The notes beneath the pieces were generated by a model. It ran no database searches, was not told where the DNA came from, and worked only from the letters and a program-made list of their open reading frames with translations. 64,000 bases of DNA from Chloracidobacterium sp. (GTDB taxonomy: Bacteria > Acidobacteriota > Blastocatellia > Pyrinomonadales > Pyrinomonadaceae), in assembly GCA_016716305.1 (NCBI GenBank), contig JADJWP010000002.1, positions 1,114,501-1,178,500 on the forward strand. The letters are read 5' to 3'. Position 1 is the stretch's first letter; each line of letters starts with the position of its first letter. Positions 8,565 through 17,449 of this stretch are shown piece after piece. The position numbers and the translations under genes were made by a program.

Positions 8565-9098
8565 CTAGTTGGCTTTGGTCAATTCGACGCCGGTTGCGTC
8601 AAATGAGATCTCGGTCACGGTACCATCTGGATTTCGTTTATCAAATTTTGCACCGTCATCATTGATCAGATGATCGACCTTTTCTTTTGAAAGCACTGTA
8701 GTAACAAACTTCCCTTCGGCCTTTACCTTCATGCCGGCCGAGTTCAAAGGTATAAAAAAGAGATGATCGCCAAAGGTCACTCGGACCGATCTGCCTCCCT
8801 CCTTATCTGCCATTTCCATCCAACAGCCTTCGGTCTTGCATGATCTGACGATCACGCCTGCGACGGTCACCGTCTGACCTTCGTACTTCTTCGGATCGGC
8901 AAATGCCTTTTCGACAGTTGCCTTTTTTGAAGATCGGCTGATCGCCGCTCCACGCGTTATTTTCTCGCCTTTTTTAAGATCTACCGGCTTGTTCTGTTCG
9001 TTCTTGGCTACCGGCTCGCCCTTGCTGTTCAGTTCCTGTCCAAAGACCGGAGCGGAATAGACCAACATCAATGCACAAACTACAAAAAGAAATTTCAT
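8565..9098 (-). CDS. secreted DUF4920-like protein
   Basis: This 177-residue secreted protein has a signal peptide (ending VFG/QELNSK), a lysine-rich linker and a C-terminal OB-like domain resembling DUF4920. The typical block is TVTVAGVIVRSCKTEGCWME, with a conserved cysteine pair, followed by VRVTFGDHLFFIPLNSAGM and KVKAEGKFV. Such domains occur in periplasmic proteins of Bacteroidota and Acidobacteriota; their role is not established. I chose the ATG at 9098 because GGAG sits seven bases upstream, whereas an ATG at 9116 would place that site inside the gene. It follows two amidohydrolase genes on the same strand, 14 bases after the nearer one. Confidence 0.75.
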   Translation of the reverse strand: MKFLFVVCALMLVYSAPVFGQELNSKGEPVAKNEQNKPVDLKKGEKITRGAAISRSSKKATVEKAFADPKKYEGQTVTVAGVIVRSCKTEGCWMEMADKEGGRSVRVTFGDHLFFIPLNSAGMKVKAEGKFVTTVLSKEKVDHLINDDGAKFDKRNPDGTVTEISFDATGVELTKAN

Positions 9099-9112
9099 AA
9101 TGTCTCCAAAAT

Positions 9113-10642
9113 TCAATAAGATCTCTGATAAACGATCCGTCCGTTCACAACCGTTACTGATACATTGGCAACGTGCGGGGCATCCGGGGCGGAACTGACT
9201 CTATTTTGCGATAAAATGACCAGATCTGCCAATTTGCCGACCGCTATCTGTCCCTTGACCTTCTCTTTGAACTCCGCAAATGCAGAACCTATAGTGTGAG
9301 AATGTATGATTGATGTCAGCCAGCTGCCATTGTTGAATTCTAATTTTCCGTCATTCCCAGCCGAAAGCAGCAATAGTGGATCAAATTCGGTCATTGGAGC
9401 ATCCGAACCAAGCGCCAGTTTCGCTCCGGCACGACGTAATCGCTCGTAGTAACCGCTTCGGTACCCGGCACCTCGGCCAAATAGATAGGGTTGGATCGAC
9501 AAAGTGATGCCAAGCCTTCCGAGCCTCGAAAGGTCGGCCGGTGCGATCCCTTCGGCGTGTTCGATTCTGAATCGCCGGTCGCGTTTGCCGTTCAAGCGGA
9601 TCGTCTCTTCAATAATATCGAGGACTATTCGATTTGATTTTGCCCCGATCGCATGGATCGCGACCTGCCATCCCGCTTTGTCAGCGGCGATAACATCTTC
9701 ACGCAGTTTCTGCGTCCAATCATCATCGCCTTCGTGAAATCCCTTTACGCAACCGGTCGTGACCATCGAATCGGGATTGTCGAATTCGGGAAGTTTTTTT
9801 GTCTTGGCCCATTCCGAGAGACCCTTGCAATCGTAGATACGTGTCTTCAGTTTGCCAAGACGTTCGAGCTCGCGATATACATCCGCTCGATCGTCTGAAT
9901 CGGTATCTTGTGCGCTGGTAACGCCATACGATGCAGCATAATTCGATGCCGTTTCTGCTATCTCGGACCATCTGCGGGTATGGTCGGGCGGAATGTGACG
10001 AATCAACAATTGAAGTGCTTTTCCCTTTAGAACGCCCGTCGGTTCGCCGCTGATATCGCGAACTATCGTTCCATCAATTGGGTCTGGGGTATTTCGCGAA
10101 ATACCCGCGATCGTCAATGCTCTCGCGTTCGCAAAAGCAACACTTGGGTCAGCACTGTAAACGAAGATCGGATTGTCCGGTGTCAGGTCATCGATCAAAC
10201 GAATTGTAGAAGCGCTCGGCGGCTGCAGGTTCCTATCGTTCCAGCCGCTGCCGAGGATCCAGCGCCCCTTTGGAAGAAAACGCACGAAATATGCAAAGAG
10301 CTGCCGCATCTCGTCGAACGAACCAACATTGCGGAGATCGACCGACGAAAACTTGTTACCGATCGCCATGAAATGAACGTGGGCGTCATTAATTCCGGGG
10401 ATGACGATTTTGCCGGCTGCGTCAATGACGGTCGTACGTATTCCGACCAGTCTGCGAACCTCGGCATTGGTTCCGACCGAAACGAATCTGGTACCAATGA
10501 TCGCGACTGCCTCGACCCGCGGCTTACCGGGGTCCATGGTTAGTATCTCGCCATTAAAAATAACAAGATCGGCGTCCCTCTCTTGTGTCAAAGCCGAACC
10601 GCCGATCGATAATATGAAAAGGAATGTTGCGAGAGCCTTCAC
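9113..10642 (-). CDS. secreted amidohydrolase, YtcJ-like, with missing motifs
   Basis: This 509-residue protein has a signal peptide (ending ALT/QERDADL) and an amidohydrolase-3 (YtcJ-like) fold. It keeps the N-terminal metal motif NDAHVHFM (about residue 85), AIHAIGAKSN, RIEHAEGI and the late aspartate in LGSDAPMTEFDP. Compared with the tandem partner upstream it lacks two conserved blocks: the partner's DGHMALANS is here DPSVAFANA (the histidine is lost), and the partner's KGYSDGSLGSTTAWF is shortened to KGFHEGDDDW. Activity may therefore be altered or lost. The GTG start overlaps the partner's TGA (GTGA), implying translational coupling. The substrate is unknown; the family includes hydrolases of amides and exoenzyme-like carbamates. 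Confidence 0.8.
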   Translation of the reverse strand: MKALATFLFILSIGGSALTQERDADLVIFNGEILTMDPGKPRVEAVAIIGTRFVSVGTNAEVRRLVGIRTTVIDAAGKIVIPGINDAHVHFMAIGNKFSSVDLRNVGSFDEMRQLFAYFVRFLPKGRWILGSGWNDRNLQPPSASTIRLIDDLTPDNPIFVYSADPSVAFANARALTIAGISRNTPDPIDGTIVRDISGEPTGVLKGKALQLLIRHIPPDHTRRWSEIAETASNYAASYGVTSAQDTDSDDRADVYRELERLGKLKTRIYDCKGLSEWAKTKKLPEFDNPDSMVTTGCVKGFHEGDDDWTQKLREDVIAADKAGWQVAIHAIGAKSNRIVLDIIEETIRLNGKRDRRFRIEHAEGIAPADLSRLGRLGITLSIQPYLFGRGAGYRSGYYERLRRAGAKLALGSDAPMTEFDPLLLLSAGNDGKLEFNNGSWLTSIIHSHTIGSAFAEFKEKVKGQIAVGKLADLVILSQNRVSSAPDAPHVANVSVTVVNGRIVYQRSY

Positions 10643-12294
10643 TTGACTTCGTAAACGACCCGGCCGTCGACAACAGTCGTCAGCACCTTCACATCTCTGA
10701 TCTTTGACGGTTCGATCGTAAATATGTCGTCCGATAAGATGACAAAATCGGCAAGCTTACCGACTTCGATCGTGCCCTTCTCTTTTTCCTGAAATTCGGC
10801 AAAGGCCGATCCAAATGTAAACGCTCTGACCGTTTCTTCAACCGAGATCTTCTGCTCCGGTATCCAACCGTTCGGGTTCTTCTCGTCCAGCGTTCGCCGG
10901 GTGACGGATCCATACACTCCCCATATCGGATTAAGCGGTGCTACTGGCGAATCCGATCCAAAAGCCAGAACCCCGCCGCTGTCCAGCAACGTGCGGAATG
11001 CGTAAGTCCCTTTGAGCCTTGGCTCATCAAGTCGCTTCCACGCCCATCGGCCATCGTCAATGATATGAAACGGCTGCATCGATGCAACGACCTTTTGGGA
11101 TCCGAATCGCTTTATATCTTCCTGCCGAAGGTGTTGTGCGTGCTCGATCCGAAATCGACGGTCGCGGTCGCCATTGGCTGCCGCGGTCTTTGCAAAAATA
11201 TCCAAGACGGTCGCATTAGCTTTGTCGCCGATCGCATGAACGTTGACCTGCAGCCCGGCTTTGTCCGCGTTAAGGACCATTTCAGGCATAGTGGGTATCT
11301 CGTCCGAGGCGAGTCCGACGGAATTTGGTGCATCAAGGTAGGCTTGAAAGAACCACGCCGTTGTCGAACCAAGACTGCCATCGGAATATCCTTTGAGACA
11401 TCCGACCCGCAGCCAGTCGTTGCCAAACGCAGCACGCGCCCCGGTTCGTTCCCAGCGCTTGTAGTCAGCTAACGGAGAGCAACCGTAAACACGCGTTTTC
11501 AGCGATCCTCGTCGAAGCAATTCTTGATAGACTCCGATATCGGTTCCGGCCGATACGTCCTGAACGCTCGTCACCCCAAGCGATGCTGCATGGTCTGTCG
11601 CTGCCTGCGCGGCTTCCAGACGTTCTTCCCACGACGGTGCAGGAATTATGCGGGTGACGTAGGACATGGCAGCATCTTTCAGCACTCCGGTAGGATTGCC
11701 GAGTCCATCGCGTACGATCTCGCCGCCGTCGACGTCCTTAGTGTTCTTATCGACCTTTGCCATCCTCAGAGCTAGTGAATTCGCAAGCGCCATGTGGCCG
11801 TCAAGGCGGTCGATAAATACGGGATTGTCCGGCGTCACAGCGTCGATCATCGCTGCGGTGGGAAGGTTGTTCGGGGTCCAATTTTCGTGATCCCATTTAC
11901 CTCCAAGGATCCAACGTCCTCTTGGGAGTTTCGCAACGAATTTCCTGATCCTTTCGACGAACTCCTCGGGTGTTTTCGCATCGCGCAGATCGACTGAGGA
12001 AAGCTGCTGACCGGTCTCAAGAAAATGCACATGCGCATCGTTGAAGCCCGGGATCACGAGTTTTCCACCGGCATTGATCCGGCGAGTGGAACTACCGATA
12101 TATGGCCTGATGTCAGCGTCCGAGCCGACGGCTATGATCCTTCCTCCGGCGACGGCTATTGCCTGAGCTTTTGGTCGTTTTGTGTCCATCGTTTGGATGG
12201 TCGCATTGATGACGACAAGGTCAGCTTCGCGGCCCTGGGCAGCGATCTGGAACGATGTAGCGACGATAATGATGACGAGAAAAATAGTTCGCAT
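10639..12294 (-). CDS. secreted amidohydrolase, YtcJ-like
   Basis: This is a full-length (551-residue) amidohydrolase-3 family enzyme exported through a signal peptide (ending QIA/AQGREADL). Its metal and catalytic motifs are intact: FNDAHVHFLETG, DRLDGHMALANS, LKGYSDGSLGSTTAWFFQAY, NVHAIGDKAN, RIEHAQHL and FGSDSPVAPLNP. The C-terminal EVGKLADFVILSDDIF is typical of the family. The ATG at 12294 is preferred over a TTG two codons earlier. It heads a three-gene minus-strand run with the second amidohydrolase and the DUF4920 protein. The reaction is hydrolytic on a C-N bond; the substrate cannot be told from the sequence. Confidence 0.85.
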   Translation of the reverse strand: MRTIFLVIIIVATSFQIAAQGREADLVVINATIQTMDTKRPKAQAIAVAGGRIIAVGSDADIRPYIGSSTRRINAGGKLVIPGFNDAHVHFLETGQQLSSVDLRDAKTPEEFVERIRKFVAKLPRGRWILGGKWDHENWTPNNLPTAAMIDAVTPDNPVFIDRLDGHMALANSLALRMAKVDKNTKDVDGGEIVRDGLGNPTGVLKDAAMSYVTRIIPAPSWEERLEAAQAATDHAASLGVTSVQDVSAGTDIGVYQELLRRGSLKTRVYGCSPLADYKRWERTGARAAFGNDWLRVGCLKGYSDGSLGSTTAWFFQAYLDAPNSVGLASDEIPTMPEMVLNADKAGLQVNVHAIGDKANATVLDIFAKTAAANGDRDRRFRIEHAQHLRQEDIKRFGSQKVVASMQPFHIIDDGRWAWKRLDEPRLKGTYAFRTLLDSGGVLAFGSDSPVAPLNPIWGVYGSVTRRTLDEKNPNGWIPEQKISVEETVRAFTFGSAFAEFQEKEKGTIEVGKLADFVILSDDIFTIEPSKIRDVKVLTTVVDGRVVYEVK

Positions 12295-12360
12295 TATCAA
12301 AATAAAGGGCAGTGAGAAGCCTGAAAGTGTATTCTAAGATTTAGCTACCGGATTATAACA

Positions 12361-12888
12361 GTGAAAGAGAAGTATATCCATTTTATTGCGATAGTGATCG
12401 TGGTGACATACGGCGGTATCATTGTTTTCCTTTACGCGGCCGAACCGCGCTCCATCGAAGAGGCGACGTCAAAAGCCCGCACAACGATCGAGACAATTGC
12501 GACCAAAGGCACTGTCGTAATCGGAACTTACCAGGTGGACGCCGCGAAATTCAACGACGGATTAGCGGCATTTCGGCAAGACCGATTTGTCGCAGCCCGC
12601 GATTCCTTCGAGCTTGCAGATCCTGAAATGCGCGACCCGCGAACGCAATACTATGTCGCTTACAGCTATTACCGACAAGGTTGGGGCCGCATTTCGAACG
12701 ACGATCAGTTGTTTCGGCGGTCGCTCGAAACACTCGACCGATTGAAGGTGATGGATCCTGATTTTCGGAGTGACGACGCCGACCTCAAGGCCGCATCGCC
12801 GGCCGAACTGCGTAAAGAGCTCGAAGAAGGATTGAAAGTAACAACGAGTGATCTTAATCCGCTTCGCGTCTTCCGCGAGCGAATGTAA
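12361..12888 (+). CDS. membrane-anchored TPR-like protein
   Basis: This 175-residue protein begins with GTG. An N-terminal transmembrane anchor (about 6-28) is followed by an extracytoplasmic helical region (about 60-140) with a TPR-like pattern: FNDGLAAFRQDRFVAARDSF, then YYVAYSYYRQGWGR and RSLETLDRLKVMDPDFR. It is first in a plus-strand trio with a polytopic membrane protein and a secreted LolA-like protein, so the three may form an envelope complex. The next gene's true ATG lies 61 bases downstream. I do not recognise a named family; the TPR call rests on helix pattern only. Confidence 0.6.
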   Translation: MKEKYIHFIAIVIVVTYGGIIVFLYAAEPRSIEEATSKARTTIETIATKGTVVIGTYQVDAAKFNDGLAAFRQDRFVAARDSFELADPEMRDPRTQYYVAYSYYRQGWGRISNDDQLFRRSLETLDRLKVMDPDFRSDDADLKAASPAELRKELEEGLKVTTSDLNPLRVFRERM

Positions 12889-12949
12889 GCGGATAACGCG
12901 GAAGCAAGAAACGATAACGGCGTGTACCGAGTTTCCAGTATCATCAAAG

Positions 12950-13711
12950 ATGGACACAGAGATCGATAAATCCGATTTGGCTAATTCTCTGGTTCTGCCC
13001 CAAAGTGGCAGAGTTAACGAGACTGACGCGGTCGCTGAGACGATTGAAGACGCGGCCGTGACCGATCAGGTTGCTGCACGTCACCCGGCCCGGCAAGCCA
13101 CCTATATTTACCTACCATTTATTTTCCTGACCGTTACGCTCCTCGGCGGTCTGCGATTTAGCGGTGGCGACAGTTCATTCATATTCATCGCACCGGCTTT
13201 GATCTGCCTGGTGTTCGCACTTATTCTGCTGATCTTGTTTTTCCGGGCCAGGCTTATTTCGATCGATGGTTGGTTCACCGAAGAATTCTCAACACTAAAG
13301 AATCTTGCGAACGGTTCTGTGATGTTGACGCTATTTGCGGCCTCCGCCCAGATCTTCAACTCACTGCTTCCGGAACGAGGACTTCCGTTCTGGGTCGTCG
13401 CATTTTGCTTCTTTTGGATCTTGTGGAACAACCTTTTCGCCGACTTCGACACCAAAAAGCTTCTGCGTAGCCTCGGCGCCCTTTTCGGCCTTGCATTTGT
13501 CGCGAAGTACATGCTGCTCGCGAATCTGACCGCCCCGGCCGAGCGAAGTTGGTTGAGGTCGTTGTTCGAAAATCCCGCACAGGAAGCGTTGACCTGGCTA
13601 TTAGACCTGCCGCGGTTTTCGCCTGTAACCGGCTATGTACAATTTTTTGCGGTCTCGCTGTTCTTCCTAGGGCTGTTTCTAATGCCGTCATCGACGCTTG
13701 ATAAGAAATGA
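12950..13711 (+). CDS. polytopic inner-membrane protein of unknown function
   Basis: This 253-residue protein has an acidic cytoplasmic N-terminus (about 1-50, MDTEIDKSDL then many D/E/A residues) and about six hydrophobic segments: TYIYLPFIFLTVTLLGG, SSFIFIAPALICLVFALILL, GSVMLTLFAASAQIF, LPFWVVAFCFFWILWNNLF, SLGALFGLAFVAKYMLLANL, and YVQFFAVSLFFLGLFLM. I placed the start at the ATG at 12950; an upstream ATG at 12848 would overlap the preceding gene by 41 bases and add an unlikely N-terminus. Its last codons overlap the next gene as ATGA, so the two are translationally coupled. I do not recognise the family. Confidence 0.65.
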   Translation: MDTEIDKSDLANSLVLPQSGRVNETDAVAETIEDAAVTDQVAARHPARQATYIYLPFIFLTVTLLGGLRFSGGDSSFIFIAPALICLVFALILLILFFRARLISIDGWFTEEFSTLKNLANGSVMLTLFAASAQIFNSLLPERGLPFWVVAFCFFWILWNNLFADFDTKKLLRSLGALFGLAFVAKYMLLANLTAPAERSWLRSLFENPAQEALTWLLDLPRFSPVTGYVQFFAVSLFFLGLFLMPSSTLDKK

Positions 13712-15186
13712 AATTCCTTACAGTCATCTTTACAGTTGTTCTCGCCTTTTCTGCAGTCCAGGCACAATTGCCTTCGCGTCTGATCAAGAATGCCGAACGG
13801 TCGCTCGGCGGCTCGAAGCTGCTTAAGAACCTGCGCTCATGGCAATTGTCTGGGACGATCCGACGCGAAAGCGACGGCAATACCGGCCGATTCGTCATGC
13901 AAACCACACAGCCGAATCTCTTCAATTTATCGTACGACCTCAACGGATTTGAGTATGAATGGGGTTTCAACGGCCGCTCGGGTTGGGCACGCGACTCCCG
14001 CGATGGACTGCGGACACTGACCGGCGATGAGAGCGTTGATCTTCAGGCTGAAGCCGGCTATCGCAACAGCCTTTGGCTCAGGGCTAAGCAAGAACGTTCG
14101 AAGGTCGTGGCAGCCGGACCGAACGCGATCGCCATAAACACATCCAAGGGTACAGGTATTCGTGTTGTTTTTGATCCGCGAACCGGACTTCCCGTCCGTG
14201 AGGAATATTCACTCGGCAGCGCAAAACGCACATTCGAATACAGCGATCATCGCAATGTAGGCGGAATGTTGCTGCCTTTCGCGATCAAGATGCAACTCGA
14301 TTCAGAAGTATATGACCTGACGGTCGAAGATGCCGGCATCAATCGCCAGATAGCTCGCACCGAATTCGATTTTCCTCAGATCTCGGGTGAGCCGCTGCCT
14401 GACATCGCCCTATTGCTGGCCGAACTTCAGGACAACGAGGACAGGGTCGAAAAGATCCTGGACACTTATTCTTATGTTCAGAAAAGCATTCGCCGTGAGC
14501 TTGGGAAAGACGGGGTCCTCCGCGAGGTCGAGTCTGAGACATTTCAGCTCTCGTTTTACAAGGGCAATCGAATTCGGCGTCTGATCGAAAAAAACGGAAA
14601 GCCGCTCAACGAACGTGAACAGGCCACCGAAGATAGATCAGTAGAAAAACGTGTCGAGGAGATCGAAAGGCGATTAGCAAAACAGGAGGCAAAAGCAAAC
14701 TCCGGTCCGCCTTCCGAAAATGGCCAGCGGGTATCGATCGCAGAAGTGTTGAGGGCATCGCGTCTCGTTAACCCTCGTCGTGAACGCTTCAGAGGCCGTA
14801 GCGTAATAGTCTTCGACTTCGAACCTAATCCTGCGTTCGACTACAAAAACGCAAAAAGTATGTTGAAGTTCTTTGGTAAGACGGCCGGAGTGATGTGGAT
14901 CGACGAAAAGGACAAACAGGTCGCACGGCTCGAAGCCTTTTTAGCGGACAGTTTTAATATCGGCGGCGGCGTGCTTGCGAAGCTGCGAAAGGGAGCGTCT
15001 TTTACGCTCGAACAGGAACGAATCAACGACGAGATATGGCTGCCGTCGACGGCTGACGTCAATCTCTCCGTTCGCGTTCTTCTGGTTCGAGGTATCAATG
15101 TGAACCAGATAGTCCGTTCGTACGATTATCGCAAGTTCGCGACCGAGGTGAAAAGCGCTGCGGTTGACGAGACAAAGAACCCGTAG
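13708..15186 (+). CDS. secreted two-domain LolA-like protein
   Basis: This 492-residue exported protein has a signal peptide (MKFLTVIFTVVLAFSAVQAQ). The N-terminal half (about 20-225) resembles LolA-fold sorting proteins: GGSKLLKNLRSWQLSGTIRR, then beta strands including WGFNGRSGWARDSRDGL. After a charged coiled-coil linker (about 300-345, EKRVEEIERRLAKQEAKA) comes a second beta-rich half with FDFEPNPAFDYKNAKSMLK, GVMWIDEKDKQVARLEA and DEIWLPSTADVNLSVR, a pattern common in acidobacterial outer-membrane lipoprotein-sorting proteins. The start overlaps the membrane-protein stop (ATGA). A two-lobed lipid- or polymer-handling envelope protein is inferred. Confidence 0.65.
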   Translation: MKFLTVIFTVVLAFSAVQAQLPSRLIKNAERSLGGSKLLKNLRSWQLSGTIRRESDGNTGRFVMQTTQPNLFNLSYDLNGFEYEWGFNGRSGWARDSRDGLRTLTGDESVDLQAEAGYRNSLWLRAKQERSKVVAAGPNAIAINTSKGTGIRVVFDPRTGLPVREEYSLGSAKRTFEYSDHRNVGGMLLPFAIKMQLDSEVYDLTVEDAGINRQIARTEFDFPQISGEPLPDIALLLAELQDNEDRVEKILDTYSYVQKSIRRELGKDGVLREVESETFQLSFYKGNRIRRLIEKNGKPLNEREQATEDRSVEKRVEEIERRLAKQEAKANSGPPSENGQRVSIAEVLRASRLVNPRRERFRGRSVIVFDFEPNPAFDYKNAKSMLKFFGKTAGVMWIDEKDKQVARLEAFLADSFNIGGGVLAKLRKGASFTLEQERINDEIWLPSTADVNLSVRVLLVRGINVNQIVRSYDYRKFATEVKSAAVDETKNP

Positions 15187-15196
15187 GTCCAAAGAC

Positions 15197-16015
15197 TTAG
15201 TTCTTTATCGGCAAAACGATCTGTCGGCCGTCGCGTAGGATGCGGATGGTCTTGAGCGTAGAACCATCTTCAAATGTCGTACTTTCGTTGACTGGCCGAT
15301 CGTCGATCGCTTCGATCGAGTCACCGCTCCGAATACCGGTTCGATCTGCGATCCCGTTCTTGCGAACCGATCGCACTGACACCCCTGAAACGGCCCGATC
15401 AGTTTCGACCCCCAGCAATTCGAAGATCTCAAGAAGCGTCGGCTTGCCCTGACGGTCAAAGTCCGGAGGTCGATCGGCCGGTGAAATTCGTTGAGGATCG
15501 ATACCAGGCGGGAGGATGGGTTTTTCCGGCTCTGTAGCAGACAGGACGATCGAACTGCCGGTCTCGGGCTCTCGCGCAGACGAACTTCGGCGTGTTTGTG
15601 TTGGGCGCGTAGCTGTACGCGCCTGCTCAGCTATAGGTGGAACCGCAACGGCTGCCGTCTGTTCTTTGAGGCCGTCAGCGTCGTGGACTACTTTTGGGCT
15701 TTCCGATTTTTCGGCCGCCGCCGCTTCATTTGTCACGGAGTCTGAAACTACGACATCCTTCAATCGCTCGTCCGACGGAACGATCAGATCGTTGACGTAT
15801 AAAAACATCCCAAGAAGCACTAACAGCGAAGCCGGTACAACAAACACCAAAATAGGATTTGACCTTCTTGCGGTACGAGGCGATCCCGCGTTAGCGATCC
15901 GCGCTTTCAGCCTGTGTTCAAAATCCCTGGGCGCATCAACACGTACGAGACTGCCGAGCAGCCGTGACATCCGCTCGTCGTCCGGAATGGTCTTATGTCG
16001 TTCTGTCTCACCCAT
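15197..16015 (-). CDS. membrane PDZ protein, candidate anti-sigma factor
   Basis: This 272-residue protein lies five bases downstream of the ECF sigma gene. It has a cytoplasmic N-terminus (about 1-50) containing DDERMSRLLGSLVRVDAP and DFEHRLKARIA, one transmembrane segment (about 53-74, PILVFVVPASLLVLLGMFLY), a long disordered extracytoplasmic linker rich in A/E/P/T, and a C-terminal PDZ domain (about 195-272, with GVSVRSVRKNGIADRTGIRSGDSIEAIDD split by the strand-turn). It has no cysteines, so it is not a zinc anti-sigma domain protein. Position, topology and coupling suggest it holds the sigma factor at the membrane while the PDZ domain senses an envelope signal. That role is inference. 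Confidence 0.7.
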   Translation of the reverse strand: MGETERHKTIPDDERMSRLLGSLVRVDAPRDFEHRLKARIANAGSPRTARRSNPILVFVVPASLLVLLGMFLYVNDLIVPSDERLKDVVVSDSVTNEAAAAEKSESPKVVHDADGLKEQTAAVAVPPIAEQARTATRPTQTRRSSSAREPETGSSIVLSATEPEKPILPPGIDPQRISPADRPPDFDRQGKPTLLEIFELLGVETDRAVSGVSVRSVRKNGIADRTGIRSGDSIEAIDDRPVNESTTFEDGSTLKTIRILRDGRQIVLPIKN

Positions 16016-16020
16016 TTTCT

Positions 16021-16653
16021 TTAGACCTGCCCCTTTAGTTTCTCTTTCAAAAGGCCCCGAGCTCTGTTGATCCTCGATTTGGTAGTTCCGAGACCGAGAT
16101 TCATCACAGAGGCTATTTCGTCGTATGAAAGCCCCTCAATATCGCGCAGCACGATCGGAACACGATATTTTGGCGGCAGCGTCGTTATTGCCCTTGCTAT
16201 CGCTCGGCTTTGTTCCGCGTCGATGATATCGGCGTCCGCCAGCGGTTTCGTGTCAGCGGGCTGGAACTCGGTCGGATCATCGAGATCATTCTGAAATAGT
16301 CCAGTTAACGACAACAGCTTTCGTCGCTTGCGTTTTCGAACCTCGGTTATCGCAAGGTTTGTGGCGATGCGATAAATGTAGGTCGAAAACGCGAACCCTG
16401 TGTGATAACGCTCGATAGCAAAGTAGACTCGTACGAATGTCTCTTGTGCGAGATCTACTGCCTCCTCGTAGTCGTTCAAAAACCGGTATAGAAAGTTTGT
16501 GATCGGACTGCGGTACCGGGCGACGATCTCGGCAAACGCGTTCTCGTCGCCATTCTTTGCAGCTTCGATGAGTTCGTGATCGGACAACACCCTATCATCC
16601 ACGGTGATTCTTTGAACCTCCGTTGTGCAATGATCGGTGTTGTCGAGGGCCAT
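16021..16653 (-). CDS. ECF-family RNA polymerase sigma factor
   Basis: This 210-residue sigma-70 family protein has region 2 (about 25-95: DHELIEAAKNGDENAFAEIV, FLYRFLNDYEEAVDLAQETF, FSTYIYRIATNLAITEVRKR) and region 4 (about 150-205: ALPPKYRV-like TLPPKYRVPIVLRDIEGLSY, then DEIASVMNLGLGTTKSRINR). It is RpoE-like in architecture, and its own transcription is probably autoregulated. The downstream PDZ membrane protein is the likely cognate regulator, with only five bases between the genes. The 106-base upstream gap separates it from a secreted-protein gene on the same strand. The call is firm; the regulon is unknown. Confidence 0.93.
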   Translation of the reverse strand: MALDNTDHCTTEVQRITVDDRVLSDHELIEAAKNGDENAFAEIVARYRSPITNFLYRFLNDYEEAVDLAQETFVRVYFAIERYHTGFAFSTYIYRIATNLAITEVRKRKRRKLLSLTGLFQNDLDDPTEFQPADTKPLADADIIDAEQSRAIARAITTLPPKYRVPIVLRDIEGLSYDEIASVMNLGLGTTKSRINRARGLLKEKLKGQV

Positions 16654-16759
16654 ACACTCATACTTTTTTACAATACAAACTTTCTTCGGACAAAAGCTGT
16701 CCTACGATTACGTACACGCGACAACGCTCCTAAAGTTGCGTTTTCGCTTCTCAATTGCC

Positions 16760-17371
16760 TTATTGTCGAACAGAAGCCACGGTGATGACGATGAATAGGC
16801 TTCCACCATTTTGCGGCAGTGTGATGGTGCCAACCAACGTCGGGACCCCCTGGTCGAACTTGAGCTTTGATGTAGTGATACCTAATCCCTCGTAATTCAC
16901 CACACCACCCCCATTGTCGACCCCGATCGGCCGGTGACGGACAGGCATCCTCAGACCAAATCGAAAGCTCTCGACCGTAACCGTCCACGCATCCCCATTT
17001 AGGACGCGTTTAGGGCTGCCGACACGCCATTCGATAAAGCTTGGGTTCTCCCCCAGCTGTCCCTTTCCGCTGATGGTCGAAATACTTTTGGAGTCGAACA
17101 CCCCGTTGGCGGCCATACGTCCCACTTGAACGTCCGCGACGCGATAACGCGCCGGACCGAACGACGATTCGAGTTGGCGCAATATCGGGGCGAGCCGTGA
17201 CTGCATCGTGTCGTCGATACCGGTTTCGTCGTCGGTTACGATCAAATGGAGCGTTATCTCAAGGTTCGGTTCACTTCGGTCCGGGTCAGGCTGCTGAGCA
17301 GAAATGCTCAAGGCAAGCTGTGAAGCGATGGTAAAAAGTAGAAGCGAAAAAAGGGCTCGGTTCTTATGCAT
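16760..17371 (-). CDS. secreted hypothetical protein
   Basis: This 203-residue protein has a signal peptide (about 1-25, ending SISA/QQPDPD). The mature region is beta-rich: LEITLHLIVTDDETGIDDTM, RLAPILRQLESSFGPARYRV, and late strands VPTLVGTITLPQNGGSLFIV. I do not recognise the family; related secreted proteins often follow sigma or envelope genes in acidobacterial genomes. It sits between the ECF sigma gene and another secreted-protein gene on the same strand, so an envelope-stress connection is possible but unproven. Confidence 0.55.
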   Translation of the reverse strand: MHKNRALFSLLLFTIASQLALSISAQQPDPDRSEPNLEITLHLIVTDDETGIDDTMQSRLAPILRQLESSFGPARYRVADVQVGRMAANGVFDSKSISTISGKGQLGENPSFIEWRVGSPKRVLNGDAWTVTVESFRFGLRMPVRHRPIGVDNGGGVVNYEGLGITTSKLKFDQGVPTLVGTITLPQNGGSLFIVITVASVRQ

Positions 17372-17449
17372 AGGATTATTCTCCAGATTGGTAGTTCGGA
17401 AGAGTAACCCTTTGCACCGCGAGCGGTCTGAAAAGTTGCAAAACTGTGT

